From: a bacterium
GTDB lineage: Bacteria; Actinomycetota; Acidimicrobiia; Spongiisociales; JAHEDJ01
Length of the DNA: 59,898 nucleotides
Assembly: GCA_024641325.1 (NCBI GenBank)
Contig: JAHEDJ010000003.1
Location: 48,916-108,813, forward strand
Direction of reading: 5' to 3'
Part shown: positions 52,894 through 59,898 of the stretch, piece by piece
Numbering within the stretch: position 1 is the first letter of the stretch
Layout: each line of letters opens with the position of its first letter
Made by a program: the position numbers and the translations under genes
Notes under the pieces: generated by a model
The model's database searches: none
What the model saw: only the letters and a program-made list of their open reading frames with translations
What the model was told of the DNA's origin: nothing

Positions 52894-54047
52894 CAGTACG
52901 ACTTCGGCAGTCCGAGTGAGTGCTGGGCGACGAAGTTGAGGATCATCTCCCGGCTGATGGGCGCGGTGCGCAGCAAGCGGACATTTCCCCACAGATCGGC
53001 GAGGCCGTATTCGGAGCTCAGCCCATTGCCACCGTGCGTTTGTATCGCCATGTCGAGTGCTTCCAGAGCCGCCTCGCCGATCGCGTACTTGGCCATGTTG
53101 GCGGCCTCAGCTGCATCGTGTCCGTTGTCGTACAGCCAGGCGGCCTTGTAGACCATCAGCCTGGCGAGTTCAACCTCCACTTTGGCCTTGGCAAGGGGAT
53201 GCGCGATTCCCTGGTGGGATCCGATGGGGACGTCCCACACCTTCCGCTCCCGGGCGTATGCCGCCGCCTTGTCGAGGGCGTAGCGACCGAGGCCGGCACC
53301 GATCGCAGCACCGGTGATCCGCTCGGGATTGAGGCCCTCGAACACCTGCCTGAGCCCGTCGCCTTCCGTACCGACCAAGCGGTCGGCAGGAACCTCAGCG
53401 TTGTCGAAGAACAGCGTGTACTGGTTCTCGGGAGACACCATCTCCATGTCGATCTTCTGCATCGTTAGGCCGGGCGTGTCGACCGCGACCACGAACAGCG
53501 ACAGCTGGGCCTTGCCGGTGGACTCGTCTGTTCCCGTTCTAGTCACGACGAGGATGTCATCCGCTTCATCGACTGCCGAGATGTAGTACTTCTGCCCGTT
53601 TAGCCGGTACACATCGCCATCGCGTTTGGCGGTGGTGGACAAACGATGCGAGTTCGAACCGGCGTCGGGTTCGGTGATGGCGAAAGCTATGCGCCGCTCT
53701 CCGGAGGCTATCCCCGGCAGCCAACTCTGCTTCTGGCGGTCGGTCCCGAACTTAGTGATGATCGAACCGGCAATCGCCGGTGAGACAATGAGGATCAGCA
53801 GCGGCAGGCCTTGAACGGCGAGTTCCTCGCACACGATCGAGAGTTCATAGATCCCCATCCCGCCGCCGCCGTATTCCTCGGGGATATTGACCCCTATGAA
53901 CCCACCGGCGGAAAGCGCTTCCCACAGCTCTTCAACCTTTTCGCCGCGACGTCCGCGCTCGGCGTAGTACTCGTGGCCGAAGCCGCCGGCGATCTCAGCA
54001 ATCGCCTGTCGCAGCATCGTTTGCTCTTGAGTCTCTAGGAAGTCCAC
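52893..54047 (-). CDS. Acyl-CoA dehydrogenase
   Basis: A 384-residue flavoprotein that introduces a 2,3-double bond into an acyl-CoA. It has the expected helix-barrel-helix layout: AFAITEPDAGSNSHR near 117-131 (FAD/substrate contact), RITGAAIGAGLGRYALDKAAAYA near 248 and IQTHGGNGLSSEYGLADLW near 339. The C-terminus reads RTAPISREMILNFVAQHSLGLP instead of the IYEGT-EI segment that holds the catalytic Glu in classical members, so the base may be elsewhere. It is transcribed with the MBL-fold gene. Confidence 0.86.
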   Translation of the reverse strand: MDFLETQEQTMLRQAIAEIAGGFGHEYYAERGRRGEKVEELWEALSAGGFIGVNIPEEYGGGGMGIYELSIVCEELAVQGLPLLILIVSPAIAGSIITKFGTDRQKQSWLPGIASGERRIAFAITEPDAGSNSHRLSTTAKRDGDVYRLNGQKYYISAVDEADDILVVTRTGTDESTGKAQLSLFVVAVDTPGLTMQKIDMEMVSPENQYTLFFDNAEVPADRLVGTEGDGLRQVFEGLNPERITGAAIGAGLGRYALDKAAAYARERKVWDVPIGSHQGIAHPLAKAKVEVELARLMVYKAAWLYDNGHDAAEAANMAKYAIGEAALEALDMAIQTHGGNGLSSEYGLADLWGNVRLLRTAPISREMILNFVAQHSLGLPKSY

Positions 54048-54139
54048 GAAAACGCCTCCTCGTGTTTCGGCGAAGGGTAGACGGTCCGCCGACGGTCAAA
54101 CCCGAGATAGAACTCGAGCCGTCCCGGCCATGCGGCGCC

Positions 54140-56101
54140 TCACCGTTGCCGCCGTTCGGCCGCCCAGTTCGCGAAAGACTCCAGAACTTCCGGGTTGGCC
54201 ATCGCGTCTGCGCGTGCCGCCTTCTCAACAGAGACTCCGGCGAGGATGCGCTTCACCGGGACCTCCATTTTCTTGCCGTTCAAGGTGCGAGGAACGTCGG
54301 CTATCTGATGGATCTCGTCGGGAACGTGGCGGGGCGATAGCTCGGAGCGGATGGCCGACTCCAACCTCGCTCGAAGGTCGGAGGTCAAATCGTTGCCGGT
54401 CCTCATGACGACGAACAGCAACAAACTGTCTTCCCTGCCCAGTTGACCGGTATCGATGACGAGACTGTCCTCTATCTCGGTAAATCCGTCGATGACCCGA
54501 TAGAACTCGCTGGTCCCGGTTCTGACGCCTCCCCGATTGAGAGTCGAGTCGGATCGCCCGTAGACCACGCACCTTCCGTCCGGGGTGATCTTGATCCAGT
54601 CGCCATGGCGCCAGACACCCGGGAACATTTCGAAGTAACTCGCTCGGTAGCGCTCTCCGACCGGATCATTCCAGAAGTAGACGGGCATCGACGGCATCGG
54701 CGCAGTCACCGCCAGCTCCCCCACCTCATCAACGACCGGCCGGCCATGAACGTCGAATGCCTCCACCGCGGCACCGAGATACCGGCACTGGATTTCACCG
54801 GCCCTGACCGGAAGCAAGGGGCACGAGCCGATGAAAGCCGCACACAAATCGGTGCCGCCGCTGACCGATCCGAGGAGCACGTCGTCATTCACCCGCGCGT
54901 AGACCCAAGCGAATCCCTCCGGCGACAGCGGGGCGCCGGTCGAGCCGACGCTTTGCAGCCCGGATAGGTCGTAGTTCTGCCCGGGGTGGAGGTCGGCCTT
55001 GAGGCATGCGTGGATGAAAGGAGCCGAAGTTCCGAAGTAGGTGACTTGCAGACGCTCGGCCATACCCCACAGAGCGTTGAGGTCCGGATAGCCGGGGCTG
55101 CCGTCGTACAGGACGATCGTGGATCCCACCTGGAGGCCGGAAACGAGATAGTTCCACATCATCCATCCGGTCGACGTGTACCAGAAGAAACGGTCGGACT
55201 CTCCGAGGTTCATTTGCAGACTCAGGTCCTTGAGGTGTTGAAGGAGAATCCCACCCTGTGAATGCACGATCGGCTTGGGCAGTCCGGTGGTACCGGACGA
55301 GTACAGCACCCATAGCGGGTGATCGAATGGGACTCGCTCGAAGCGCAGGGGTTCAGGATCGGATATCAGTGCTTCCCATCCGAGGGTGCCCGGCGGACGA
55401 TCTACCCCGATACGGCTCAGGATCACGGTGGCCGCCAGAGAAGGCAGGCGCGCCCGGACCTGCTCAACAAGGTCGAGCCGGTCAAACTCTCTTCCTCCGA
55501 ATCGGTAGCCGTCGACAGATACCAGGACCTTGGGTTCGATCTGGGAGAAACGGTGGGCGACTGCTCCGAGGCCGAACTCGGGCGAACAACTCGACCAGAT
55601 AGCACCCAAACTGGCAGTGGCGAGAAATGCCACCAGAGTCTCTGGAATGTTGGGCATCAGGGCGGCGACCCGGTCGCCTTTGCCGACGCCGAGCCGCCGA
55701 AGTCCGGCAGCCGCGGCCGCCACACGATCGGCCAGTTCGGCGTATGTCAACGTCTCTACCGCGCCGCTCTCATCTGTGGCGATTACGGCCTTGTGATCGT
55801 CCCGTCTCGAAAGAGCACGTTCGGCGTAGTTGAGCCGGGCTCCCTCGAACCACCTGGCCCCGGGCATCGCGTCGCTGCTCAGAACCCGCTCGTAGGACGA
55901 GTCGATTCCGAAGTACTCCCACAGCGCCCCCCAAAAGGCCTCGAGATCGGCCACGGACCATTCCCACAGAGCCGCGTAGTCGTTGAAATCGAGTCCGCGG
56001 GCGCGGCGGAGCCAGGCTAGGAACTCAGTGAGGTTGGCAGCCGCGCGTCGTTCGTTCGAGGGTTCCCACAGGACGGTCCCTTCGGTGACTTCCGCGTGCA
56101 T
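54140..56101 (-). CDS. Acetoacetyl-CoA synthetase
   Basis: A 653-residue AMP-forming ligase of the acetoacetyl-CoA synthetase group (family length 640-660). ATP motif VLYSSGTTGLPKPIVHS near 268, TSTGWMMWNYLVSGL near 308, the acyl-pocket region SVGSTGAPLSPEGFAWVYARV near 385, YGRSDSTLNRGGVRTGTSEFYRVI near 505 and the adenylation Lys in TLNGKKMEVPVKRIL near 614. It makes acetoacetyl-CoA from acetoacetate, linking ketone or leucine breakdown to thiolysis. The gene is divergent from the thiolase-fold gene. Confidence 0.88.
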   Translation of the reverse strand: MHAEVTEGTVLWEPSNERRAAANLTEFLAWLRRARGLDFNDYAALWEWSVADLEAFWGALWEYFGIDSSYERVLSSDAMPGARWFEGARLNYAERALSRRDDHKAVIATDESGAVETLTYAELADRVAAAAAGLRRLGVGKGDRVAALMPNIPETLVAFLATASLGAIWSSCSPEFGLGAVAHRFSQIEPKVLVSVDGYRFGGREFDRLDLVEQVRARLPSLAATVILSRIGVDRPPGTLGWEALISDPEPLRFERVPFDHPLWVLYSSGTTGLPKPIVHSQGGILLQHLKDLSLQMNLGESDRFFWYTSTGWMMWNYLVSGLQVGSTIVLYDGSPGYPDLNALWGMAERLQVTYFGTSAPFIHACLKADLHPGQNYDLSGLQSVGSTGAPLSPEGFAWVYARVNDDVLLGSVSGGTDLCAAFIGSCPLLPVRAGEIQCRYLGAAVEAFDVHGRPVVDEVGELAVTAPMPSMPVYFWNDPVGERYRASYFEMFPGVWRHGDWIKITPDGRCVVYGRSDSTLNRGGVRTGTSEFYRVIDGFTEIEDSLVIDTGQLGREDSLLLFVVMRTGNDLTSDLRARLESAIRSELSPRHVPDEIHQIADVPRTLNGKKMEVPVKRILAGVSVEKAARADAMANPEVLESFANWAAERRQR

Positions 56102-56208
56102 GGGCGGAGGCTAGTGAACAACGCCGGGAGATTTCTCCTCGTCGACCGGTTTAGGCATCGGATCGACGCGTAGGCTCGGCAGCGGCCGAGCAAACGGAGG
56201 TTCCCGGC

Positions 56209-57579
56209 ATGCGACCCGTGTACGCGCTGTCTGGCGGTGTATCCAAATTCGCCAAAGCCAGACCCGACAAGACCTTTCAGGCAATAGTCAAAGAAGCCTA
56301 CGACTACGCCATCGCCGACATCGGCATCGACTTCCCTACCTTCACGAGGGCGGTGGACGGTTCGGTGGCTTCTTACTTCTCGGACCACTTCTCCCGCCAA
56401 CTGATGGCAGGCATCATGGCGCAGGACTACCTGGGACTCGTGCCCAAACCGTCGCATCGGGTGGAGGGCGGCGGCGCCACGGGCGGCCTCTGCTTCCAGG
56501 AGGCATGGAAGTCGATCGCCTCCGGACATATGGACGTCTGCGCGGCCTACGGCTTTGAGACCATGAGCCACGTTGAGACCTGGAAGGGCAACGAGTTCAT
56601 CGCACTGGCGTCGGATGTGTCCTGGGACTACCCGGTCGGGGGGTTCTACTCGGGCTACTACGCCATGATGGTGACCCGCCACATGAAGGAATACGGCACG
56701 ACCGTTGAGCAAATGGCGGCCGTCTCGGTCAAGAACCATCTCAACGCCTATCACAACCCGTACGCGCAGAAACGCAACCGCTACACCATCGACGACGTTC
56801 GCAACTCGCCGATGGTGGCCTGGCCGCTGACGCGGCTGGACATCTGCGTCATGTCCGATGGGGCGGCGGCCGTCATCTTCGCCTCCGAGGAAGGGGTCGA
56901 GAGACTGGAGGCAGCCGGAGCTGAGATCCCCCGGCCGCTGGTGCAGGTAACCGGTATCGGTCGCGGTACCGATGCCATGCGTATGTCGGACCGCCCGCAC
57001 GTCGACTACGAGACGTTCATGCAGGATTACGCAACAGACCAGGAACGGGCTACCGAAGAAACCCGCGACCACTACCGGGCTCTGTGGGAACGCGGCACCC
57101 GCTATCCGGGGGTCCACTCTTTCCGGGCGGGCCGGACCGCCGGCAATATGGCCTACAAACATGCGGGGATCACAGATCCACTCGCCGAACTCGATTTCGT
57201 CGAACTCCACGACGCCTACACGTCGAGCGAACTCCAAACGTATGAAGACCTGGGTCTCTGCCGCTACGGCGAGGGAGGGGCGTTTGCCGCCTCCGGCAAG
57301 GCGTTCATGCCGGGAATCGACTACGGGCTCGACCTGACCTCCGATCCGGTGTGCCCGGTCAATCCGTCCGGAGGCCTGATCGCCTGCGGCCATCCGGTCG
57401 GAGCCACCGGATTGATGCAGGGCGTCTTCGCCATCTGGCAGCTCCAGAACACGATCGGCAAGCACTTCGGAGACGAAACGCTCCAAGTTGCCGACGCCCG
57501 CCGGGGTGCCATCCACTCGCATGCGGGAACAGGCACCTACGTCACCGTCAGCATTCTGGAAAGGGAGGGCAACCGATGA
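56209..57579 (+). CDS. Thiolase-fold acyl-CoA acetyltransferase-like protein lacking the N-terminal nucleophilic Cys
   Basis: A 456-residue thiolase-superfamily protein of the SCP-x/lipid-transfer type. The C-terminal active-site motifs are intact: HDAYTSSE with His334 and IACGHPVGATG with Cys393. At the N-terminal site, where thiolases have a CASG-type nucleophile, it reads VEGGGATGG (86-93), so Gly89 replaces the Cys; the next Cys is at 95. GGAGG lies 8 bases before ATG 56209. It is coupled by ATGA to a DUF35 protein, the usual partner. It may be a thiolase-like aldolase (Ltp2-like) or an acyltransferase using another residue. Confidence 0.8.
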   Translation: MRPVYALSGGVSKFAKARPDKTFQAIVKEAYDYAIADIGIDFPTFTRAVDGSVASYFSDHFSRQLMAGIMAQDYLGLVPKPSHRVEGGGATGGLCFQEAWKSIASGHMDVCAAYGFETMSHVETWKGNEFIALASDVSWDYPVGGFYSGYYAMMVTRHMKEYGTTVEQMAAVSVKNHLNAYHNPYAQKRNRYTIDDVRNSPMVAWPLTRLDICVMSDGAAAVIFASEEGVERLEAAGAEIPRPLVQVTGIGRGTDAMRMSDRPHVDYETFMQDYATDQERATEETRDHYRALWERGTRYPGVHSFRAGRTAGNMAYKHAGITDPLAELDFVELHDAYTSSELQTYEDLGLCRYGEGGAFAASGKAFMPGIDYGLDLTSDPVCPVNPSGGLIACGHPVGATGLMQGVFAIWQLQNTIGKHFGDETLQVADARRGAIHSHAGTGTYVTVSILEREGNR

Positions 57580-58115
57580 GTGACGCACGTCGAGAAGAGA
57601 CGCTGGGCGGCTTTGTCGTCCATGGAGTCCCTTTCCCCGTCGAGACCGACCCGGACGCGCTGGCCTTCCTAAAGCGGATGACTCCGATCCAGATCGAACA
57701 GCAATACTCGATCACCTATCTGCATTCGTATGGACAGGACAGCCCCTGGTTCGCCGGCGCTTCCAACAAGAAGCTGCTGGCGTCGCGCGAACCCGACTCG
57801 GGATATACCTACGCCACTCCGCGCGGCCACGACATGTACACCGGACGGGAAACCGAGTGGATCGATGTAACCGACCGAAAAGCGACCGTGCACGCCTTCA
57901 CGGTGTGCTATTTCGGGTCGGAGGAGTTCCTGCCGGATACGCCGTTCGTACTGGCGCTGATTGAGTATGAAGGCGTGAACACGTTGTTCCTCACGAGGTT
58001 GATCGGCCTGGATCACACGCAGGCGTCGCTCGAATGGATAGGAAGAGAAGTGCAGCCCCGGTTCCTGAGAAACAGCAAGCTGAAACCGACAGACGTCTAC
58101 TTCGTGCCTGCCTGA
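57576..58115 (+). CDS. DUF35/OB-fold partner of the thiolase-fold protein, zinc cysteines missing
   Basis: A 179-residue protein with the OB-fold layout of DUF35/ChsH2-type proteins (KATVHAFTVCYFGSEEFLPDTPFVLALIEYEGVNTLFLTRLIG). Such proteins form complexes with thiolase-like or hydratase partners and normally carry a rubredoxin-like CxxC...CxxC zinc finger before the OB fold. Here the corresponding stretch (EPDSGYTYATPRGHDMYTGRETEWIDV) has no cysteine. The only Cys is in VCYF. The ATGA overlap with the thiolase gene supports the pairing. Confidence 0.78.
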   Translation: MSDARREETLGGFVVHGVPFPVETDPDALAFLKRMTPIQIEQQYSITYLHSYGQDSPWFAGASNKKLLASREPDSGYTYATPRGHDMYTGRETEWIDVTDRKATVHAFTVCYFGSEEFLPDTPFVLALIEYEGVNTLFLTRLIGLDHTQASLEWIGREVQPRFLRNSKLKPTDVYFVPA

Positions 58116-58225
58116 GGGATCCGGCCGACGCCGGTTGATTCGGTGCTCCGGGCTCCGGGCTCGAGCATCTCGAATAGGCTCAACATCGACGGGAGCTGGG
58201 TTCACGATCGATCTCTCGGGCAGTC

Positions 58226-59764
58226 ATGACGCTTGGCAACTCGGCAACTGAGCACTACGACTACGCCGTCGTTGGCATGGGCATCGGCGGGCTTGCACTC
58301 GGCGCCCTCCTGGCCAACGCGGGTAAACGCGTGATCATCTTTGAACAGCACTACCTGCCCGGCGGATACGGACACACTTTCGCCCAAGGAGGCTTCGCCT
58401 TCTGTGCCGAGCTGCACTATGTCTGGGACTGCGGTCCGGGCGAGCGAGTAACCAAGATGCTCGAGAAGCTCGGACTCGATAAAGAAGTCACGTTTCGCCG
58501 GCTCGACCCGGACGGCTTCGATCGAATCATTGGTCCGGGAGTCGACTACACAATCGGCAGCGGCTTCGATCGCGAACTCGAGCGACTCGGCGGTTTGTTC
58601 CCGGGTCACGAACCCGGGCTGCGCAAGTACTACGGAACCATCGACGCTATCCACCGGCAGATGTACGACCTGCCGATCGGCTTCTCTTGGCGCACCGTCC
58701 TCGCGCATCCGAGTCGTTACCCGCACCTTCTTCTCTACGCGACCTGGACGCTCGAGAGACTGTTCGACAAACTCGGCTTCCCCGCGGAGCTCCGCCTGAT
58801 CCTTGCGGGTCAAAGCGCGATCTTCTTCATGCCGCCGCGCGACCTCTCCCTGCTGGTCCACGCCGGCGGCGTGGGCAGCTACAACCAGGGCGCCTACTAT
58901 CCGTCACGAAGCTACAGGCACGTGATGCGGGCCCTGCTCAACAAGGTCAGGGAACAGCCCGGTTGCCGGTCGATGCTGTCGACGGAGATCACTGGGATCC
59001 ACGTTGAGAACGGGAGAGCTCGATCGGTTACAACCATCCGAGGGGAGACGTTCAACGCCGACAACGTCCTTTTCGACGCCGATGCTCAGTTGAGTCTGGA
59101 TCTGATCGGCCGCCGTAACTTCCCGAAGGCCTTCCTTCGAAAGCTCGACTACGACTACGGGCCCAGCGTGGTCAGCATCTATCTCGGTCTCCGTGACATC
59201 GACTTGCGGCGGCACGGCCTAGGCGAACAGAACATCTTTTGGCACCCCAAGGTCGATCTCAACGAGGTTTACGACGATCAGCTGGGAGACACCTTTCCGG
59301 ATTATCCCTTCTTCTTCTGCAACTCCCCGACGCTCCGACCGCACGACGCGGTCCTGGCGCCCGAAGGCTGCAGCCAACTCATCATGGTGGCGCCGTGCAC
59401 ATACGACTCCTTCGCCGAGCTGCGATCGAAGAGCGAGGACGCCTACCAGACCGCCAAACAACAGTTCGCCGACCGGGTCATCGCGGTCGTCGAATCTGAG
59501 TTGGTGCCGGGCTTGTCGGGCCACATCGTCGAACAGGCCGTCGGGACTCCTCTGACGAACTACTTCTACGTCCGCGCTCCGAAAGGCAACTGCTACAGCT
59601 CGCCGTTGGATCCCCGGCACGTCAACCTGCGGAGGCTCAACTACAAGAGCCCATTCGCGAACCTGCACTTCGTTGGGGCCAGCAGCAGCCTGCCCGGCTT
59701 CGCGACGGTCATCCATTTCGCTTGCATGCTCTATGAGAAGCTAACCGGCGACCGCGTGTACTAG
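58226..59764 (+). CDS. CrtI-like NAD(P)/FAD-dependent desaturase/isomerase
   Basis: A 512-residue flavoprotein of the phytoene desaturase/retinol saturase/carotenoid isomerase superfamily. The FAD motif AVVGMGIGGLALGALLANAG is near 14-33, followed by GGYGHTF near 46, and the C-terminal LHFVGASSSLPGFATVIHFACMLYEKL is the second FAD-binding segment. Substrates in this group are polyenes or lipids; none can be assigned here. There is no carotenoid gene nearby. The start ATG 58226 lacks a strong Shine-Dalgarno. Confidence 0.82.
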   Translation: MTLGNSATEHYDYAVVGMGIGGLALGALLANAGKRVIIFEQHYLPGGYGHTFAQGGFAFCAELHYVWDCGPGERVTKMLEKLGLDKEVTFRRLDPDGFDRIIGPGVDYTIGSGFDRELERLGGLFPGHEPGLRKYYGTIDAIHRQMYDLPIGFSWRTVLAHPSRYPHLLLYATWTLERLFDKLGFPAELRLILAGQSAIFFMPPRDLSLLVHAGGVGSYNQGAYYPSRSYRHVMRALLNKVREQPGCRSMLSTEITGIHVENGRARSVTTIRGETFNADNVLFDADAQLSLDLIGRRNFPKAFLRKLDYDYGPSVVSIYLGLRDIDLRRHGLGEQNIFWHPKVDLNEVYDDQLGDTFPDYPFFFCNSPTLRPHDAVLAPEGCSQLIMVAPCTYDSFAELRSKSEDAYQTAKQQFADRVIAVVESELVPGLSGHIVEQAVGTPLTNYFYVRAPKGNCYSSPLDPRHVNLRRLNYKSPFANLHFVGASSSLPGFATVIHFACMLYEKLTGDRVY

Positions 59765-59796
59765 CCCGGATCGGGGGAGGAGGGTTCTTTCCTAGC

Positions 59797-59898
59797 ATGA
59801 CCCTCCGCGACGTGAAGGATCACATGAGGGAGAGCGCAGGAACCGGGTGGTTCGATAACTCGTTGCGTGCCCTGATCGCTTCGAACGTGGCGACGATG
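59797..59898 (+). CDS. Unidentified protein, N-terminal fragment (runs off the right edge)
   Basis: ATG 59797 opens a frame of 34 codons to the end of the window (MTLRDVKDHMRE ... RALIASNVATM). A GGAGG stretch lies about 14 bases upstream, a little far for a ribosome-binding site. The visible part is an amphipathic helix followed by the start of a hydrophobic segment, compatible with a transporter such as MFS, but too short to assign. Confidence 0.45.
   Translation, partial: MTLRDVKDHMRESAGTGWFDNSLRALIASNVATM

Noticed and set aside
56017-57588. Long minus-strand open frame (523 residues)
   Set aside because: Antisense to the thiolase-fold gene, which has clear family motifs.

Overview
The window is GC-rich and gene-dense. 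It looks like a chromosomal segment of an actinomycetote, most likely an uncultivated member of the Acidimicrobiia or a neighbouring class. This placement is an inference from gene content: an F420-type luciferase-like oxidoreductase, a DsbA-fold protein of the mycothiol-dependent nitroreductase type, a WYL regulator, the actinobacterial HhH-GPD family, many GTG starts and ATGA/TGATG gene overlaps. No rRNA, tRNA, IS transposase, phage gene or CRISPR array was seen.

Layout. Positions 1-1.8 kb (minus strand): the start of an unidentified protein, a nucleoside deaminase and prephenate dehydratase. 2.05-11.7 kb (plus): an uninterrupted heme operon, hemA-C-D-B-L-E-N-H-Y, running from glutamyl-tRNA to protoheme. 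12-20.4 kb: a lipoprotein, a TrpB2-type tryptophan synthase beta chain, a large conserved protein of unknown function, an F420-type oxidoreductase with a DoxX protein, and a GH13 amylase. 20.6-25 kb (minus): a MacAB-type ABC exporter and two tandem small zinc-ribbon paralogues with matching promoters. 25.1-31.9 kb (minus): a membrane heterodisulfide-reductase-like Fe-S protein, a PspA operon, Bcp peroxiredoxin, proline dehydrogenase and ProC. 32-40.5 kb: YbaK, Udk, a DsbA-like nitroreductase, a GyrI-like protein divergent from a WYL regulator, a DNA glycosylase-like protein, a hydroxyisobutyrate dehydrogenase-like protein and a Feo iron transporter. 40.6-44.6 kb (plus): the two subunits of an acyl-CoA carboxylase (methylcrotonyl-CoA type), then a small SelW/Rdx-family gene. 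44.6-59.9 kb: a DauA-like oxidase, an rRNA/tRNA methyltransferase, a VOC protein, a ClC channel, a B3/B4 protein and an acyl-CoA/acetoacetate metabolism block (two AMP-forming ligases, acyl-CoA dehydrogenase, metallo-beta-lactamase fold protein, thiolase-fold protein with a DUF35 partner, CrtI-like oxidoreductase).

The most striking observation is at 44343-44603. With the in-frame TGA at 44373 read as selenocysteine, a strong Shine-Dalgarno leads into an 86-residue SelW/Rdx protein with the family CxxU redox motif (Cys8-Ala-Gln-Sec11). A 9-bp hairpin with a G-first apical loop lies at bacterial-SECIS distance after the TGA. A conventional gene caller would keep only the C-terminal 67 residues.

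A second layer is formed by several families of intergenic palindromes: three copies of one with a conserved loop, two copies of a double-hairpin element, two related TTTTCGCGCG palindromes, and four 'iterated' inverted repeats whose arms are made of short tandem words. They sit mostly between transcription units and account for most of the non-coding DNA.

Metabolically, the carboxylase, acetoacetyl-CoA synthetase and thiolase-fold genes would fit branched-chain or fatty acyl-CoA breakdown to acetyl-CoA. The heme operon carries the classical protoporphyrin route (HemN, HemY, HemH) with no HemQ in the window.
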